A stretch of 64,000 nt of DNA, from positions 4,502,583 through 4,566,582 of the forward strand of contig NZ_CP087880.1 in assembly GCF_021172065.1 (NCBI RefSeq), read 5' to 3'. Below the pieces are notes generated by a model. The model was not told where the DNA came from and did no database searches. It saw nothing but the letters and a program-made list of their open reading frames with translations. This document shows, piece by piece, positions 45,045-53,946 of the stretch. Position numbers and translations under genes: made by a program. How positions within the stretch are numbered: the first letter of the stretch is position 1; the number at the start of each line of letters is the position of its first letter. Source of the stretch: Pseudocitrobacter corydidari. Its GTDB lineage: Bacteria > Pseudomonadota > Gammaproteobacteria > Enterobacterales > Enterobacteriaceae.

Positions 45045-46790
45045 CTATTTTTTGGCCAGTTCCTGGTTTAGCGTCCAGAGTTCCCGGCGTTCCTCACTGC
45101 TGAGTCCATGTGTGCGATCGCGAGCAATCAACTCTTCTTGTCGCAGAACCAGCAATGAGTCAAACATATGGTTGAGTGAGTCGGTGAACGTTTTTTCTGC
45201 GATATCCTTATCTGCTATATCGTCCCACATCGACAGTTTTTCAAGGGTCGCGGCTTCATTTGTGCCACGATATTGTTCCAGAAGTTGACCAGTGGTCAGT
45301 CCAGGCTGTGACAAACAAGTGTTGACCAGTTCTGCAAATAAGCCAAGTCCCGGCAGTTTTTTCGGATCCAGCCCCGTTAAAGGGGGAACCAACGGCGCGA
45401 GATCGGGGTTTTGCACCAGTAACCCTATCAGTATACGCATGGTCGTGCGTTTTAGCTGTGGGGCGGGGCGGACCACGCCATTTTCTGCCTGTTTTGGCAT
45501 CAAACGTTCAAGCTGGGCGTCATCCAGAATACCCAGTTTGTTTCCCAGCTCCTGACGCAAATAGATGCGTAAGGTTTCGCCCGGAACCTGGCCGATGAGC
45601 GGCAGCGCCAGCGTACTTAACTGCGCGCGCCCGTCCGGGGTGCTCAAATCGACCTGCGGCATCAGGCTGTTAAACAGAAACGTGGAGAGCGGCTGAGCCT
45701 GCTCCATCCGCGCTTCAAATGCTGCTTTACCCTCTTTACGCACCAGCGTATCCGGGTCTTCACCGTCGGGCAGAAACATAAAGCGTAACTGACGCCCGTC
45801 GGTCATGTACGGCAGCGCTGTTTCGAGCGCACGCCATGCGGCATCACGGCCAGCACGGTCGCCGTCATAGCAGCAGATGACGTTATTCGTCACCCGGAAC
45901 AGCAGCTGAATATGGTCGGCGGTGGTTGAGGTGCCAAGCGAGGCGACGGCATAGTTAATGTCGTACTGCGCCAGAGCGACCACATCCATATAGCCTTCGA
46001 CCACCAGTAAACGCTGGGGTTCAGCTTCTGTTTGCTGCGCTTCATAAAGGCCATACAGCTGACGGCCCTTATGGAAAATATCGGTTTCCGGGGAGTTGAG
46101 GTATTTCGGCAGGGCATCGCCCAGCACGCGTCCACCAAAACCAATTACCCGGCCACGTTTATCGCGAATAGGGAACATGACGCGCTCGCGAAAGCGGTCG
46201 TAGCTACGCCCCTGATCGTTGGTTACCAGCATGCCGGCGTCGATAAGCGCCTGGCGATTTTCACTATTGCCGCCAAAGCGTTTCAGGACGTTGTCCCAAC
46301 CCGGAGGCGCATAACCAATCGCGAAACGAGAAATCACTTCGCTGCTGAGGCCACGCTTTTCCAGATACTGGCGCGCGGGGTCAGCGGCAGGATTCATCAG
46401 GGATTGCTGATAAAACGCGTTCAGACCGTCCATCAGTTGATAGAGACTTTGCCGTTGATGGCGCTCTATCTGACTCGGCCCATTGCCTGCTTCATACGGC
46501 ACTTCAAGGTTGTGCATGGCGGCCAGTTCTTCGACGGTTTCCACGAACTCGAGCTTGTCGTAGTTCATCAAAAAGTCGATGGCGTTGCCGTGCGCGCCAC
46601 AGCCGAAGCAGTGGTAAAACTGTTTTTCACCGTTGACGGTGAAAGAGGGGGTTTTCTCGTTATGGAAAGGACAGCACGCGTGATAGTTCTTGCCCTGCTT
46701 TTTCAGCTTCACTCGCGCATCGATCAGATCGATGATGTCGGTGCGTGCCAGCAGATCATTAATGAATACGCGCGGAATTCGTCCAGCCAT
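45045..46790 (-). CDS. dnaG: DnaG, DNA primase
   Basis: This 581-residue enzyme makes RNA primers for replication. The CHC2 zinc domain (Cys40, His43, Cys61, Cys64 in CPFHNEKTPSF and HCFGCGAHG), the catalytic TOPRIM domain (VEGYMDVVA and CCYDGDRAGRDAA) and the C-terminal DnaB-binding helical domain are present. Length equals E. coli DnaG. Rare codon use was not assessed. It is the middle gene of the operon, behind a partial terminator after rpsU, which keeps its expression low. Confidence 0.98.
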   Translation of the reverse strand: MAGRIPRVFINDLLARTDIIDLIDARVKLKKQGKNYHACCPFHNEKTPSFTVNGEKQFYHCFGCGAHGNAIDFLMNYDKLEFVETVEELAAMHNLEVPYEAGNGPSQIERHQRQSLYQLMDGLNAFYQQSLMNPAADPARQYLEKRGLSSEVISRFAIGYAPPGWDNVLKRFGGNSENRQALIDAGMLVTNDQGRSYDRFRERVMFPIRDKRGRVIGFGGRVLGDALPKYLNSPETDIFHKGRQLYGLYEAQQTEAEPQRLLVVEGYMDVVALAQYDINYAVASLGTSTTADHIQLLFRVTNNVICCYDGDRAGRDAAWRALETALPYMTDGRQLRFMFLPDGEDPDTLVRKEGKAAFEARMEQAQPLSTFLFNSLMPQVDLSTPDGRAQLSTLALPLIGQVPGETLRIYLRQELGNKLGILDDAQLERLMPKQAENGVVRPAPQLKRTTMRILIGLLVQNPDLAPLVPPLTGLDPKKLPGLGLFAELVNTCLSQPGLTTGQLLEQYRGTNEAATLEKLSMWDDIADKDIAEKTFTDSLNHMFDSLLVLRQEELIARDRTHGLSSEERRELWTLNQELAKK

Positions 46791-46826
46791 AAGCCCCGTA
46801 GTTTTTAATGATGCTTAAACGAAAAC

Positions 46827-46858
46827 AAGCCGCGCTTTCCTTCCGGAAGCACGGCCTT
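46827..46858 (-). terminator. T1 attenuator between rpsU and dnaG
   Basis: On the minus strand CCGTGCTT pairs with AAGCGCGG, extended by AAG/CTT, around CCGGAAGG, followed by GTTTTCG. It is the known partial terminator that lets most transcripts stop after rpsU. Confidence 0.8.
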
Positions 46859-46905
46859 GCAACTACTACTCGGTCTGACAATTGAGAGCGTGTGCTCTCA
46901 AGAGA

Positions 46906-47160
<255 letters not shown>

Positions 47161-47356
47161 TCAACGCCAGCTTATTTCAAAATGGTGCGGAATTTTACTG
47201 CAATTGCTGCTGCTTTGTAAAGCACCGACGCGTTTTTGAAAGGGACTTTTTAAGGGTGGGGAGTATACACGAAGCAGGTTCCTGGGGCGAACAATGTTTT
47301 ACAAGCCGGGGCAGAAAACCTACACTGCGCGGTATTGAAACGAGGTAAATCTAGCC

Positions 47357-48370
47357 ATGCGTGTACTGGGAATTGAAACATCCTGCGATGAAACCGGCAT
47401 CGCAATTTATGACGATGTAAAAGGTCTGTTAGCCAACCAATTGTATAGTCAGGTGAAATTACATGCTGACTACGGCGGCGTCGTGCCTGAACTGGCCTCG
47501 CGCGATCACGTGCGTAAAACGGTGCCATTGATTCAGGCCGCGCTGAAAGAGGCGAATCTGACGGCAAAAGATATTGATGCCGTGGCCTATACCGCCGGGC
47601 CGGGTTTAGTTGGCGCGCTGCTGGTTGGCGCAACCGTTGGGCGTTCGCTGGCGTTTGCCTGGAATGTTCCGGCGATCCCGGTACACCATATGGAAGGTCA
47701 CCTGCTGGCCCCGATGCTGGAAGATAACCCGCCGGAATACCCGTTTGTGGCGCTGCTGGTCTCTGGCGGTCATACGCAGCTTATCAGCGTGACCGGCATC
47801 GGCGAGTATGAACTGCTGGGCGAATCAATTGATGACGCGGCGGGCGAAGCCTTCGATAAAACCGCCAAACTGCTGGGGCTTGACTACCCAGGCGGCCCGA
47901 TGCTGTCGAAAATGGCCTCTCAGGGCACGGAAGGGCGCTTTGTTTTCCCGCGTCCGATGACTGACCGTCCGGGGCTGGATTTCAGCTTCTCTGGCCTGAA
48001 AACTTTCGCGGCGAACACCATTCGCAATAATGACAACGACGATCAAACGCGTGCCGATATCGCCCGTGCTTTTGAAGATGCGGTGGTCGATACATTGATG
48101 ATCAAGTGCAAACGCGCGCTGGATCAAACCGGCTTCAAGCGTCTGGTGATGGCAGGTGGCGTGAGCGCTAACCGAACCTTGCGTGCAAAACTGGCGGAGA
48201 TGATGCAGAAACGTCGCGGTGAAGTGTTCTACGCGCGCCCGGAATTTTGTACCGATAATGGGGCGATGATTGCCTATGCGGGCATGGTGCGCTTCAAAGC
48301 GGGGGTAAATGCAGACCTTGGCGTGACCGTGCGTCCACGGTGGCCGCTGGCGGAGTTACCGGCGGCGTGA
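47357..48370 (+). CDS. tsaD: TsaD, tRNA threonylcarbamoyladenosine transferase subunit
   Basis: This 337-residue ASKHA-fold protein transfers the threonylcarbamoyl group to A37 of ANN-decoding tRNAs together with TsaB and TsaE. It starts MRVLGIETSCDETGIAI, has the iron-binding histidines His111 and His115 in VHHMEGHLLAP, and the nucleotide motif MAGGVSANRTLR. Length equals E. coli TsaD. It is divergent from rpsU, and GAGGT precedes the ATG at a suitable distance. Confidence 0.98.
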   Translation: MRVLGIETSCDETGIAIYDDVKGLLANQLYSQVKLHADYGGVVPELASRDHVRKTVPLIQAALKEANLTAKDIDAVAYTAGPGLVGALLVGATVGRSLAFAWNVPAIPVHHMEGHLLAPMLEDNPPEYPFVALLVSGGHTQLISVTGIGEYELLGESIDDAAGEAFDKTAKLLGLDYPGGPMLSKMASQGTEGRFVFPRPMTDRPGLDFSFSGLKTFAANTIRNNDNDDQTRADIARAFEDAVVDTLMIKCKRALDQTGFKRLVMAGGVSANRTLRAKLAEMMQKRRGEVFYARPEFCTDNGAMIAYAGMVRFKAGVNADLGVTVRPRWPLAELPAA

Positions 48371-48377
48371 CGGCAAT

Positions 48378-48407
48378 GCCGGATGGCGCTTGCGCTTATC
48401 CGGCCTG
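48378..48407. repeat. REP element between tsaD and plsY
   Basis: A single palindrome, GCCGGATGGCGC with GCTTATCCGGCCTG, lies 8 bases past the tsaD stop in the convergent gap. In E. coli the ttd cluster occupies this interval. Confidence 0.88.
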
Positions 48408-48420
48408 TAAAATACAAAAC

Positions 48421-48452
48421 AAAAGCGTGTCATTCGGCACGCTTTTATTTTT
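48421..48452. terminator. Bidirectional terminator of tsaD and plsY
   Basis: AAAAGCGTG and CACGCTTTT form a 9-bp stem around an 8-base loop. The plus-strand tail TTTTATTTTTT serves tsaD; the minus-strand tail TTTTGTTTTG serves plsY, whose stop codon lies in the stem. Confidence 0.85.
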
Positions 48453-49062
48453 TCTCTTCTTCTTTTTTCTTCTTAAACCGCGCCCAGATTTTTGTTTCCT
48501 GACGACGCCACAGACGCTGAATATTGTCATGATGACGCAGTAAGATCAGGCACGACAGCATCGACACCGGGAAGGTGTATTGCGGTTTAAACCACCAGAC
48601 GTAAAACGGCGCAACCAGCGCGCTGACAATGGCGCCCAGCGATGAATAGCCGCTCAGCAGGATGGTCAAAAGCCAGGTGCCCGCCATCACGCCGGTGAGA
48701 TCGAGGCCAATCGGCGCAATCGCGCCAAATGCGGTGGCGACGCCTTTTCCACCGTGAAAACCGAAGAAAACCGGCCAGATGTGTCCAAGACAGGCAGCAA
48801 TCGCCACCAGCCCCAGCCAAAACGGAGTAAGCCCGAGGGCATATGCGCCCCAGACCGGCAACATCCCTTTCAGGATGTCGAAAATCAGAACTGCTACGGC
48901 TGCTCCCTTGCCGCCAATTCGTAAAACGTTGGTCGCCCCGGGATTCCCGGAACCACTCTCGCGAGGATCGGGTAAACCCGCGATGCGGCAGACCAGAATG
49001 GCGCTGGAAATTGAGCCGCAAAGGTAGGCGAGGAGGATCATTCCAGGCGCGATTGCACTCAT
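48445..49062 (-). CDS. plsY: PlsY, acyl-phosphate:glycerol-3-phosphate acyltransferase
   Basis: This 205-residue inner-membrane enzyme makes lysophosphatidic acid from acyl-phosphate. It has five membrane segments and the conserved motifs SGNPGATNVLR and GFHGGKGVATAFG, with a very basic/acidic tail (KKKKEEEKK). The frame is open 30 codons upstream, across the folB promoter region; the ATG at 49062 gives the E. coli length and start MSAIAPGM. It is divergent from folB. Confidence 0.96.
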   Translation of the reverse strand: MSAIAPGMILLAYLCGSISSAILVCRIAGLPDPRESGSGNPGATNVLRIGGKGAAVAVLIFDILKGMLPVWGAYALGLTPFWLGLVAIAACLGHIWPVFFGFHGGKGVATAFGAIAPIGLDLTGVMAGTWLLTILLSGYSSLGAIVSALVAPFYVWWFKPQYTFPVSMLSCLILLRHHDNIQRLWRRQETKIWARFKKKKEEEKK

Positions 49063-49169
49063 AACGCTGTTCCGTTGTGAAAATGTCGAAGTATTCTCTG
49101 CATCTGTGGATAATACGCATAATTCGCCGGAAGTGGTATCCGGTTCAGCCAAAAAGCAGGCAGGTCGTG

Positions 49170-49538
49170 ATGGATATTGTATTTATAGAGCAACTTTCGG
49201 TAATCACCACTATCGGTGTTTACGACTGGGAACAGACTATCGAGCAGAAACTGGTGTTCGATATCGAAATGGGATGGGACAACCGGCGGGCGGCATCCAG
49301 CGACGACGTTAAGTATTGTCTGAGCTATGCCGATATTAGTGAAGCGGTGATTGAACATGTCGAAGGTAGCCGCTTTGCGCTGGTTGAACGCGTGGCGGAA
49401 GAGGTGGCCGAACTGCTCATGACGCGCTTTAACTCCCCATGGGTGCGTATCAAAGTGAGCAAACCCGGCGCGGTCGCCAGGGCGGCGAACGTGGGCGTTA
49501 TCATCGAGCGTGGCCAAAATCTGAAACAAACTATTTAA
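49170..49538 (+). CDS. folB: FolB, dihydroneopterin aldolase
   Basis: This 122-residue enzyme of folate synthesis cleaves or epimerises 7,8-dihydroneopterin. It begins MDIVFIEQLSVITTIGVYDWE, with the pterin-binding residues around Tyr18-Asp19-Trp20-Glu21 and the catalytic lysine in RIKVSKPGA. The ATG at 49170 gives the E. coli length; upstream codons in frame are not coding. It is followed by uppP on the same strand after a small hairpin. Confidence 0.96.
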   Translation: MDIVFIEQLSVITTIGVYDWEQTIEQKLVFDIEMGWDNRRAASSDDVKYCLSYADISEAVIEHVEGSRFALVERVAEEVAELLMTRFNSPWVRIKVSKPGAVARAANVGVIIERGQNLKQTI

Positions 49539-49570
49539 ATTCACAATGTATTAAACCAAACGCTATTACA

Positions 49571-49602
49571 CCGGTCTTAGAGCCGGGTTTATTTTATTTT
49601 TT
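49571..49602 (+). terminator. Possible folB terminator
   Basis: CCGG and CCGG arms around TCTTAGAG form a short stem followed by a long T-rich tail (TTTATTTTATTTTTT). The stem is weak, so termination is probably partial. Confidence 0.5.
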
Positions 49603-49622
49603 AAATTTTAAGGGTTTAAGTG

Positions 49623-50441
49623 ATGAGCGATATGCACTCGCTGCTGGTTGCGGCTATTCTGGGTGTTGTCGAAGGATTGACGGAGTTTCTGCCTGTCTCC
49701 AGCACCGGCCACATGATTATTGTGGGGCATTTGCTGGGTTTTGAAGGTGAAACGGCGAAAACGTTTGAAGTGGTGATTCAGCTCGGTTCGATTCTGGCCG
49801 TGGTGGTGATGTTCTGGCGCCGTCTGTTTAGCCTGATCGGCATCCATTTTGGCCGACCGGTTCATGAAGGTGAAGGAAAAGGGCGTTTGTCGCTCATCCA
49901 CATTCTGCTGGGGATGATCCCGGCGGTGGTGCTGGGGCTGGTGTTCCACGACACCATCAAGTCGCTGTTTAATCCGGTTAACGTGATGTACGCGTTGGTG
50001 GTCGGCGGTTTCCTGCTGATTGCCGCCGAATGCCTGAAGCCAAAACAGCCGCGCGCGGTAGGCGTGGACGACATGACCTATCGTCAGGCGTTTATGATTG
50101 GCTGCTTCCAGTGTCTGGCGCTGTGGCCGGGCTTTTCTCGCTCCGGCGCGACCATTTCCGGCGGCATGCTGATGGGCGTAAGCCGCTATGCGGCGTCGGA
50201 ATTCTCATTCCTGCTGGCGGTGCCGATGATGATGGGTGCTACGGCATTGGATCTCTATAAGAGCTGGCACTTCCTGACGCTTGCCGACTTGCCGATGTTC
50301 GCGGTTGGTTTCGTAATGGCGTTTGTCGTCGCGTTAATTGCCATCAAAACCTTCCTGCAACTCATCAAACGCATCTCGTTTATCCCGTTCGCCATCTACC
50401 GCTTTATCGTCGCGGCAGCGGTGTACGTGGTCTTCTTCTGA
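49623..50441 (+). CDS. uppP: UppP (BacA), undecaprenyl-diphosphatase
   Basis: This 272-residue inner-membrane enzyme dephosphorylates undecaprenyl diphosphate to recycle the cell-wall lipid carrier; its overproduction causes bacitracin resistance. The catalytic motifs GLTEFLPVSSTGH and PGFSRSGATISGG are intact. A GTG one codon earlier is also in frame; I used the ATG at 49623, which gives the family start MSDMHSLL. Confidence 0.97.
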   Translation: MSDMHSLLVAAILGVVEGLTEFLPVSSTGHMIIVGHLLGFEGETAKTFEVVIQLGSILAVVVMFWRRLFSLIGIHFGRPVHEGEGKGRLSLIHILLGMIPAVVLGLVFHDTIKSLFNPVNVMYALVVGGFLLIAAECLKPKQPRAVGVDDMTYRQAFMIGCFQCLALWPGFSRSGATISGGMLMGVSRYAASEFSFLLAVPMMMGATALDLYKSWHFLTLADLPMFAVGFVMAFVVALIAIKTFLQLIKRISFIPFAIYRFIVAAAVYVVFF

Positions 50442-50447
50442 TGCCCA

Positions 50448-50479
50448 GCCCTCAGTCTTTCGGCTGAGGGCAACGTTTT
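50448..50479 (+). terminator. Terminator of uppP, overlapping the cca end
   Basis: GCCCTCAGTC and GGCTGAGGGC form a 10-bp stem (one G-T) around TTTC, followed by AACGTTTTTC. The last codons of the convergent cca gene lie within it. Confidence 0.8.
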
Positions 50480-51693
50480 TCTTTCCAGTTCGCGACAGCC
50501 TGAATACGACGGCGCGTCAACTCTTCGCGGATCGCGGGCCCCTGAAAACCGGCTTCTATCACCTCTTTATTCGACACGCTTTTCGCCACGATCCATGCTT
50601 CACGCAGCAAGCGCCCTTGCGGGTAGTCGCAGGCTTCAAAATGCGTACGTCCGCGCACGTCGGCTTCGCTGGTCAGCGCGATTTGTTCAACGCGCTGTGG
50701 CTTACGCCAGGCATCGATTGAATCGAACAGCTTGATGATGGTTTTCGGCTGCAAAATCGGGAAGGTGTGAATGAGATCGTGGAACTCCGCCACCAGTTTT
50801 GCTAAATCGCGCATCTCATTAGGCACTTTCAGACGCATACAAAGCTGTTCCACCAGTTTGACGCCTGCCGGGCCGTGGCCATGATGGCGCGGCCAGAGAT
50901 GTTTTGGCGTTAAGCCTTTGCCTAAATCGTGGCACAGGGTGGCAAAACGAATATCGATTTCAGAGCTCAGCATGGCCGCCATCGTCAGCGTCATCAGCGT
51001 ATGCACGCCGGTGTCGATTTCCGGATGCCATTTTTCCGGCGCAGGCACGCCGTACAGCGCGTCGATTTCCGGGAACAGCACTTTCAGCGCGCCGCAGTCG
51101 CGTAAGGTCTGGAAAAAGACCTGTGGGTTACGAGTACCGAGCGCACCTTCCGTCTCTTTCCACACGCGTTCCGGCGTCAAATGTTCAAGTTCGCCAGCGG
51201 CGGTCATGTCGCGCATCAGCGTCAGGGTTTCATCGGCAATGCGGAAGCTAAGATGGGCGTAGCGTGCGGCAAAACGCGCCACGCGCAGCACGCGGAGCGG
51301 GTCTTCGCCAAAGGCAGGGGAAACATGGCGTAACAGACGATTTTGCAAATCGGCACGACCGCCGTAGGGGTCGATAATCGTGCCGTTGTCGTCCTGTGCG
51401 AGGGCGTTTACTGTCAGATCGCGGCGCAGTAAATCTTGCTCCAGCGTCACATCCGGTGCGGCATAGCAGGTAAAACCCGTATACCCGGAACCCGATTTAC
51501 GCTCGGTACGTGCCAGCGCATACTCTTCATGGCTTTGCGGATGCAAAAACACGGGAAAATCGCGGCCTACCTGCTGGTAGCCCGCGTCGAGCATTTGCTG
51601 TGGCGTCGCGCCGACCACGACCCAATCTTTATCTTTGACCGGCAGGCCTAATAAACCGTCTCTTACCGCACCACCGACCAGATAACTCTTCAC
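50452..51693 (-). CDS. cca: Cca, multifunctional CCA-adding enzyme
   Basis: This 413-residue enzyme adds and repairs the CCA end of tRNAs. The N-terminal nucleotidyltransferase head contains GGAVRDGLLGLPVKDKDWV with the catalytic Asp pair, followed by the neck and body (RVARFAARYAHLSF), and a C-terminal HD phosphohydrolase domain (CHDLGKGL) with 2',3'-cyclic phosphodiesterase activity, as in the E. coli enzyme. It is minus strand, 58 bases after the ygiM stop. Confidence 0.97.
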   Translation of the reverse strand: MKSYLVGGAVRDGLLGLPVKDKDWVVVGATPQQMLDAGYQQVGRDFPVFLHPQSHEEYALARTERKSGSGYTGFTCYAAPDVTLEQDLLRRDLTVNALAQDDNGTIIDPYGGRADLQNRLLRHVSPAFGEDPLRVLRVARFAARYAHLSFRIADETLTLMRDMTAAGELEHLTPERVWKETEGALGTRNPQVFFQTLRDCGALKVLFPEIDALYGVPAPEKWHPEIDTGVHTLMTLTMAAMLSSEIDIRFATLCHDLGKGLTPKHLWPRHHGHGPAGVKLVEQLCMRLKVPNEMRDLAKLVAEFHDLIHTFPILQPKTIIKLFDSIDAWRKPQRVEQIALTSEADVRGRTHFEACDYPQGRLLREAWIVAKSVSNKEVIEAGFQGPAIREELTRRRIQAVANWKEKRCPQPKD

Positions 51694-51751
51694 GCCACGC
51701 TTCTCCTCGCTATTGTCCTGTGTGGATAATACGAGAGAAGCGGCGTTATGG

Positions 51752-52372
51752 CTAATTCATCCAGCGGTCTTTACGCTTACGGCTAGGCACCAGATGCGGC
51801 AGCACCAGGCCAAGAATCAGGCCAGCGCCCAACACGCCGCCACCGTACATAAACCACTGCATGATGATGGTGCGCTGTTTATCGTCGAGCTGCAGGTTGG
51901 CGGCGCTCACTTTTTTCTGCGCCACAATCAGCTCATTTTTCAGCTTCTGGTTTTCTTCTTTCAGGCTGTTGATCACGCTGTCGCTCTGGGAGACTTTGGT
52001 CTGCATTTCAGCGGTGCGCTGATTCCAGGTCGAATCGATATTATTCAGCTTGTCGGTCAGGGTTTTCACCTGGTTTTCCAGGTCCGGCACGCGGGTGCGC
52101 AGGCTCGGCGTTTCCGTCAGCTCTTTCAGTGGGATCCACGCGGTACGGCCATTGCCGTCGCGAACTTGTCCGTACTGGGTGCCGGGATTGGTTTGCAGCA
52201 GGGTGACTTCTTCACCGGCGTTAATGGAGCCTACCAGGCGATAGTTATCGCCGGGGCCGCTACGAACCCAGGTATTCAGTTCATCAGAAACATAACGCTT
52301 CTCATCAGCATGGGTGACGGCGGAAGCGGTAAGTGCAAGTAAAGTGACTGCGATTAGGCGTAATTTTGGCAT
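51752..52372 (-). CDS. ygiM: YgiM, SH3-domain membrane protein
   Basis: This 206-residue protein has a signal peptide (about 1-21), a bacterial SH3 domain (about 25-90, with LNTWVRSGPGDNYRLVGSINAGE), a coiled coil (about 95-168) and a C-terminal membrane segment (about 170-190) with a basic tail. The layout fits TIGR04211-type SH3 proteins. Length equals E. coli YgiM with the ATG at 52372; the frame is open for 50 further codons upstream without protein character. Function is unknown. It is divergent from ygiF. Confidence 0.92.
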   Translation of the reverse strand: MPKLRLIAVTLLALTASAVTHADEKRYVSDELNTWVRSGPGDNYRLVGSINAGEEVTLLQTNPGTQYGQVRDGNGRTAWIPLKELTETPSLRTRVPDLENQVKTLTDKLNNIDSTWNQRTAEMQTKVSQSDSVINSLKEENQKLKNELIVAQKKVSAANLQLDDKQRTIIMQWFMYGGGVLGAGLILGLVLPHLVPSRKRKDRWMN

Positions 52373-52623
52373 CAGGTCATCGTTTTTGTCATAAAAGTGG
52401 AACGATAGTAGTGGCAACAGTCTGGCGACGCAAAGCCTTCTACAGCAATCAGAATCATCCAGGAGGCGCGGGTGACGTCGCAAGAGTGTTAACCGCGTAA
52501 AGTTGCCGCGCAAATTGCGCATTGCATGGTAATTTTTCGCAAAATACTATCTACTGACAAAAAGATTACCTGGAAGTTCGCCGAAAGGGTACTTCCGGGC
52601 CACGAAACCATAAGAAATCAGCC

Positions 52624-53925
52624 ATGGCACAAGAAATTGAATTAAAGTTCCTCGTTGATGAGGCAGGTGTTGATGCCCTGCGTCAGCATCTCTCCTCCCT
52701 GAAGGCCGAGCATTCGGACGCCGGGAAACTCCTCAATATTTACTACGAAACTGAAGATAACTGGCTGCGTCGTCACGACATGGGCCTGCGCATTCGCGGC
52801 GCGGGCGATCGCTATGAAATGACCCTGAAAGTGGCCGGTCGTACGGTGGGCGGGCTGCATCAGCGTCCGGAATACAATATCAATCTTGATGAACCGACAC
52901 TCGCGCTGGAAAAGCTGCCTGCCGAAGTCTGGCCGAATGGCGAGCTGCCGGATGGGCTGGCGGAGGAGGTACAACCTCTATTCAGCACTGATTTCTTGCG
53001 TGAAAAGTGGGTGGTAAGCCACGGCAAGAGCCAGATTGAAATCGCGCTCGACCTGGGCGAAGTCAAAGCAGGTGATTATCAGGAACCGATTTGCGAGCTG
53101 GAACTGGAACTGCTTTCCGGCGAAACCGCCGATGTTCTGACGCTGGCGCAGCAGCTTAACCAGACAGGTCTTGTGCGTCAGGGCAGCCTGAGCAAGGCCG
53201 CGCGCGGCTATCATCTGGCGCAGGGCAACGAGGAACGTCCTCTCAAGCCTGCGGAAATCATGCAAATCGCGCCGAAATCGACCATCGAACAGGGGCTGGA
53301 AGCGGCGCTGGAAAAAGCGCTGGCGCACTGGCAATACCACGAAGAGCTGTGGGTTCGCGGTAATAGAAAAGCGAAAGACGAAGTGCTGGCGGCAATCGGC
53401 CAGATTCGCCACACGCTGATGCTGTTTGGTGGCGTGGTGCCGCGCAAAGCCAGCGCACCTCTGCGCGATTTACTGACCCAGGCAGAAGCGGTGCTGGGCG
53501 GCGATATTTCTGCCCATGATGCCGCCTTTAACGTGGCGGTGACGCAGGCTAAACTGGCCTTCACCGAGTGGCTGGTGACGCGCGGCTGGCAGCCTTTCCT
53601 CGATGCCAAAGCGCAGACCAAAATCAGCGACTCCTTTAAGCGTTTCGCCGATACCCATCTTTCGCGCCAGGCGGCAGAACTGCGCACCACTTTTGCGTAT
53701 CCGCTGGGCGACAGCTATGCCGACCAGTTGCCACGTTTAACGCGCGATATCACCTGCGTACAGCTGCTGGCGGGTTATTACAATCGCGCTCAGGCCGACG
53801 CATGGCTGGCAAACTGGCTGGGATTACGTCACGCCATTTTGACCCGCCAGCACATCGAAATTGAACATTTCCGCAATGAAGCACTGGCGGTTGAGCCATT
53901 CTGGTTACACAGCGGAAAACGATAA
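52624..53925 (+). CDS. ygiF: YgiF, inorganic triphosphatase (CYTH-CHAD)
   Basis: This 433-residue protein hydrolyses inorganic tripolyphosphate. The N-terminal CYTH domain (about 1-200) begins with the signature ExExK in AQEIELKFLV and contains RHDMGLRIRGAGDRYEMTLK; the C-terminal CHAD domain (about 215-420) is helical and rich in conserved His and Arg. Length equals E. coli YgiF. It lies 21 bases before glnE and the two genes are probably cotranscribed. Confidence 0.96.
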   Translation: MAQEIELKFLVDEAGVDALRQHLSSLKAEHSDAGKLLNIYYETEDNWLRRHDMGLRIRGAGDRYEMTLKVAGRTVGGLHQRPEYNINLDEPTLALEKLPAEVWPNGELPDGLAEEVQPLFSTDFLREKWVVSHGKSQIEIALDLGEVKAGDYQEPICELELELLSGETADVLTLAQQLNQTGLVRQGSLSKAARGYHLAQGNEERPLKPAEIMQIAPKSTIEQGLEAALEKALAHWQYHEELWVRGNRKAKDEVLAAIGQIRHTLMLFGGVVPRKASAPLRDLLTQAEAVLGGDISAHDAAFNVAVTQAKLAFTEWLVTRGWQPFLDAKAQTKISDSFKRFADTHLSRQAAELRTTFAYPLGDSYADQLPRLTRDITCVQLLAGYYNRAQADAWLANWLGLRHAILTRQHIEIEHFRNEALAVEPFWLHSGKR

Positions 53926-53946
53926 CTGACCTCAGGGAAATCGAGT

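Noticed and set aside
46032..46808. 258-residue antisense frame in dnaG
   Set aside because: Mirror frame of dnaG caused by GC-rich third codon positions.
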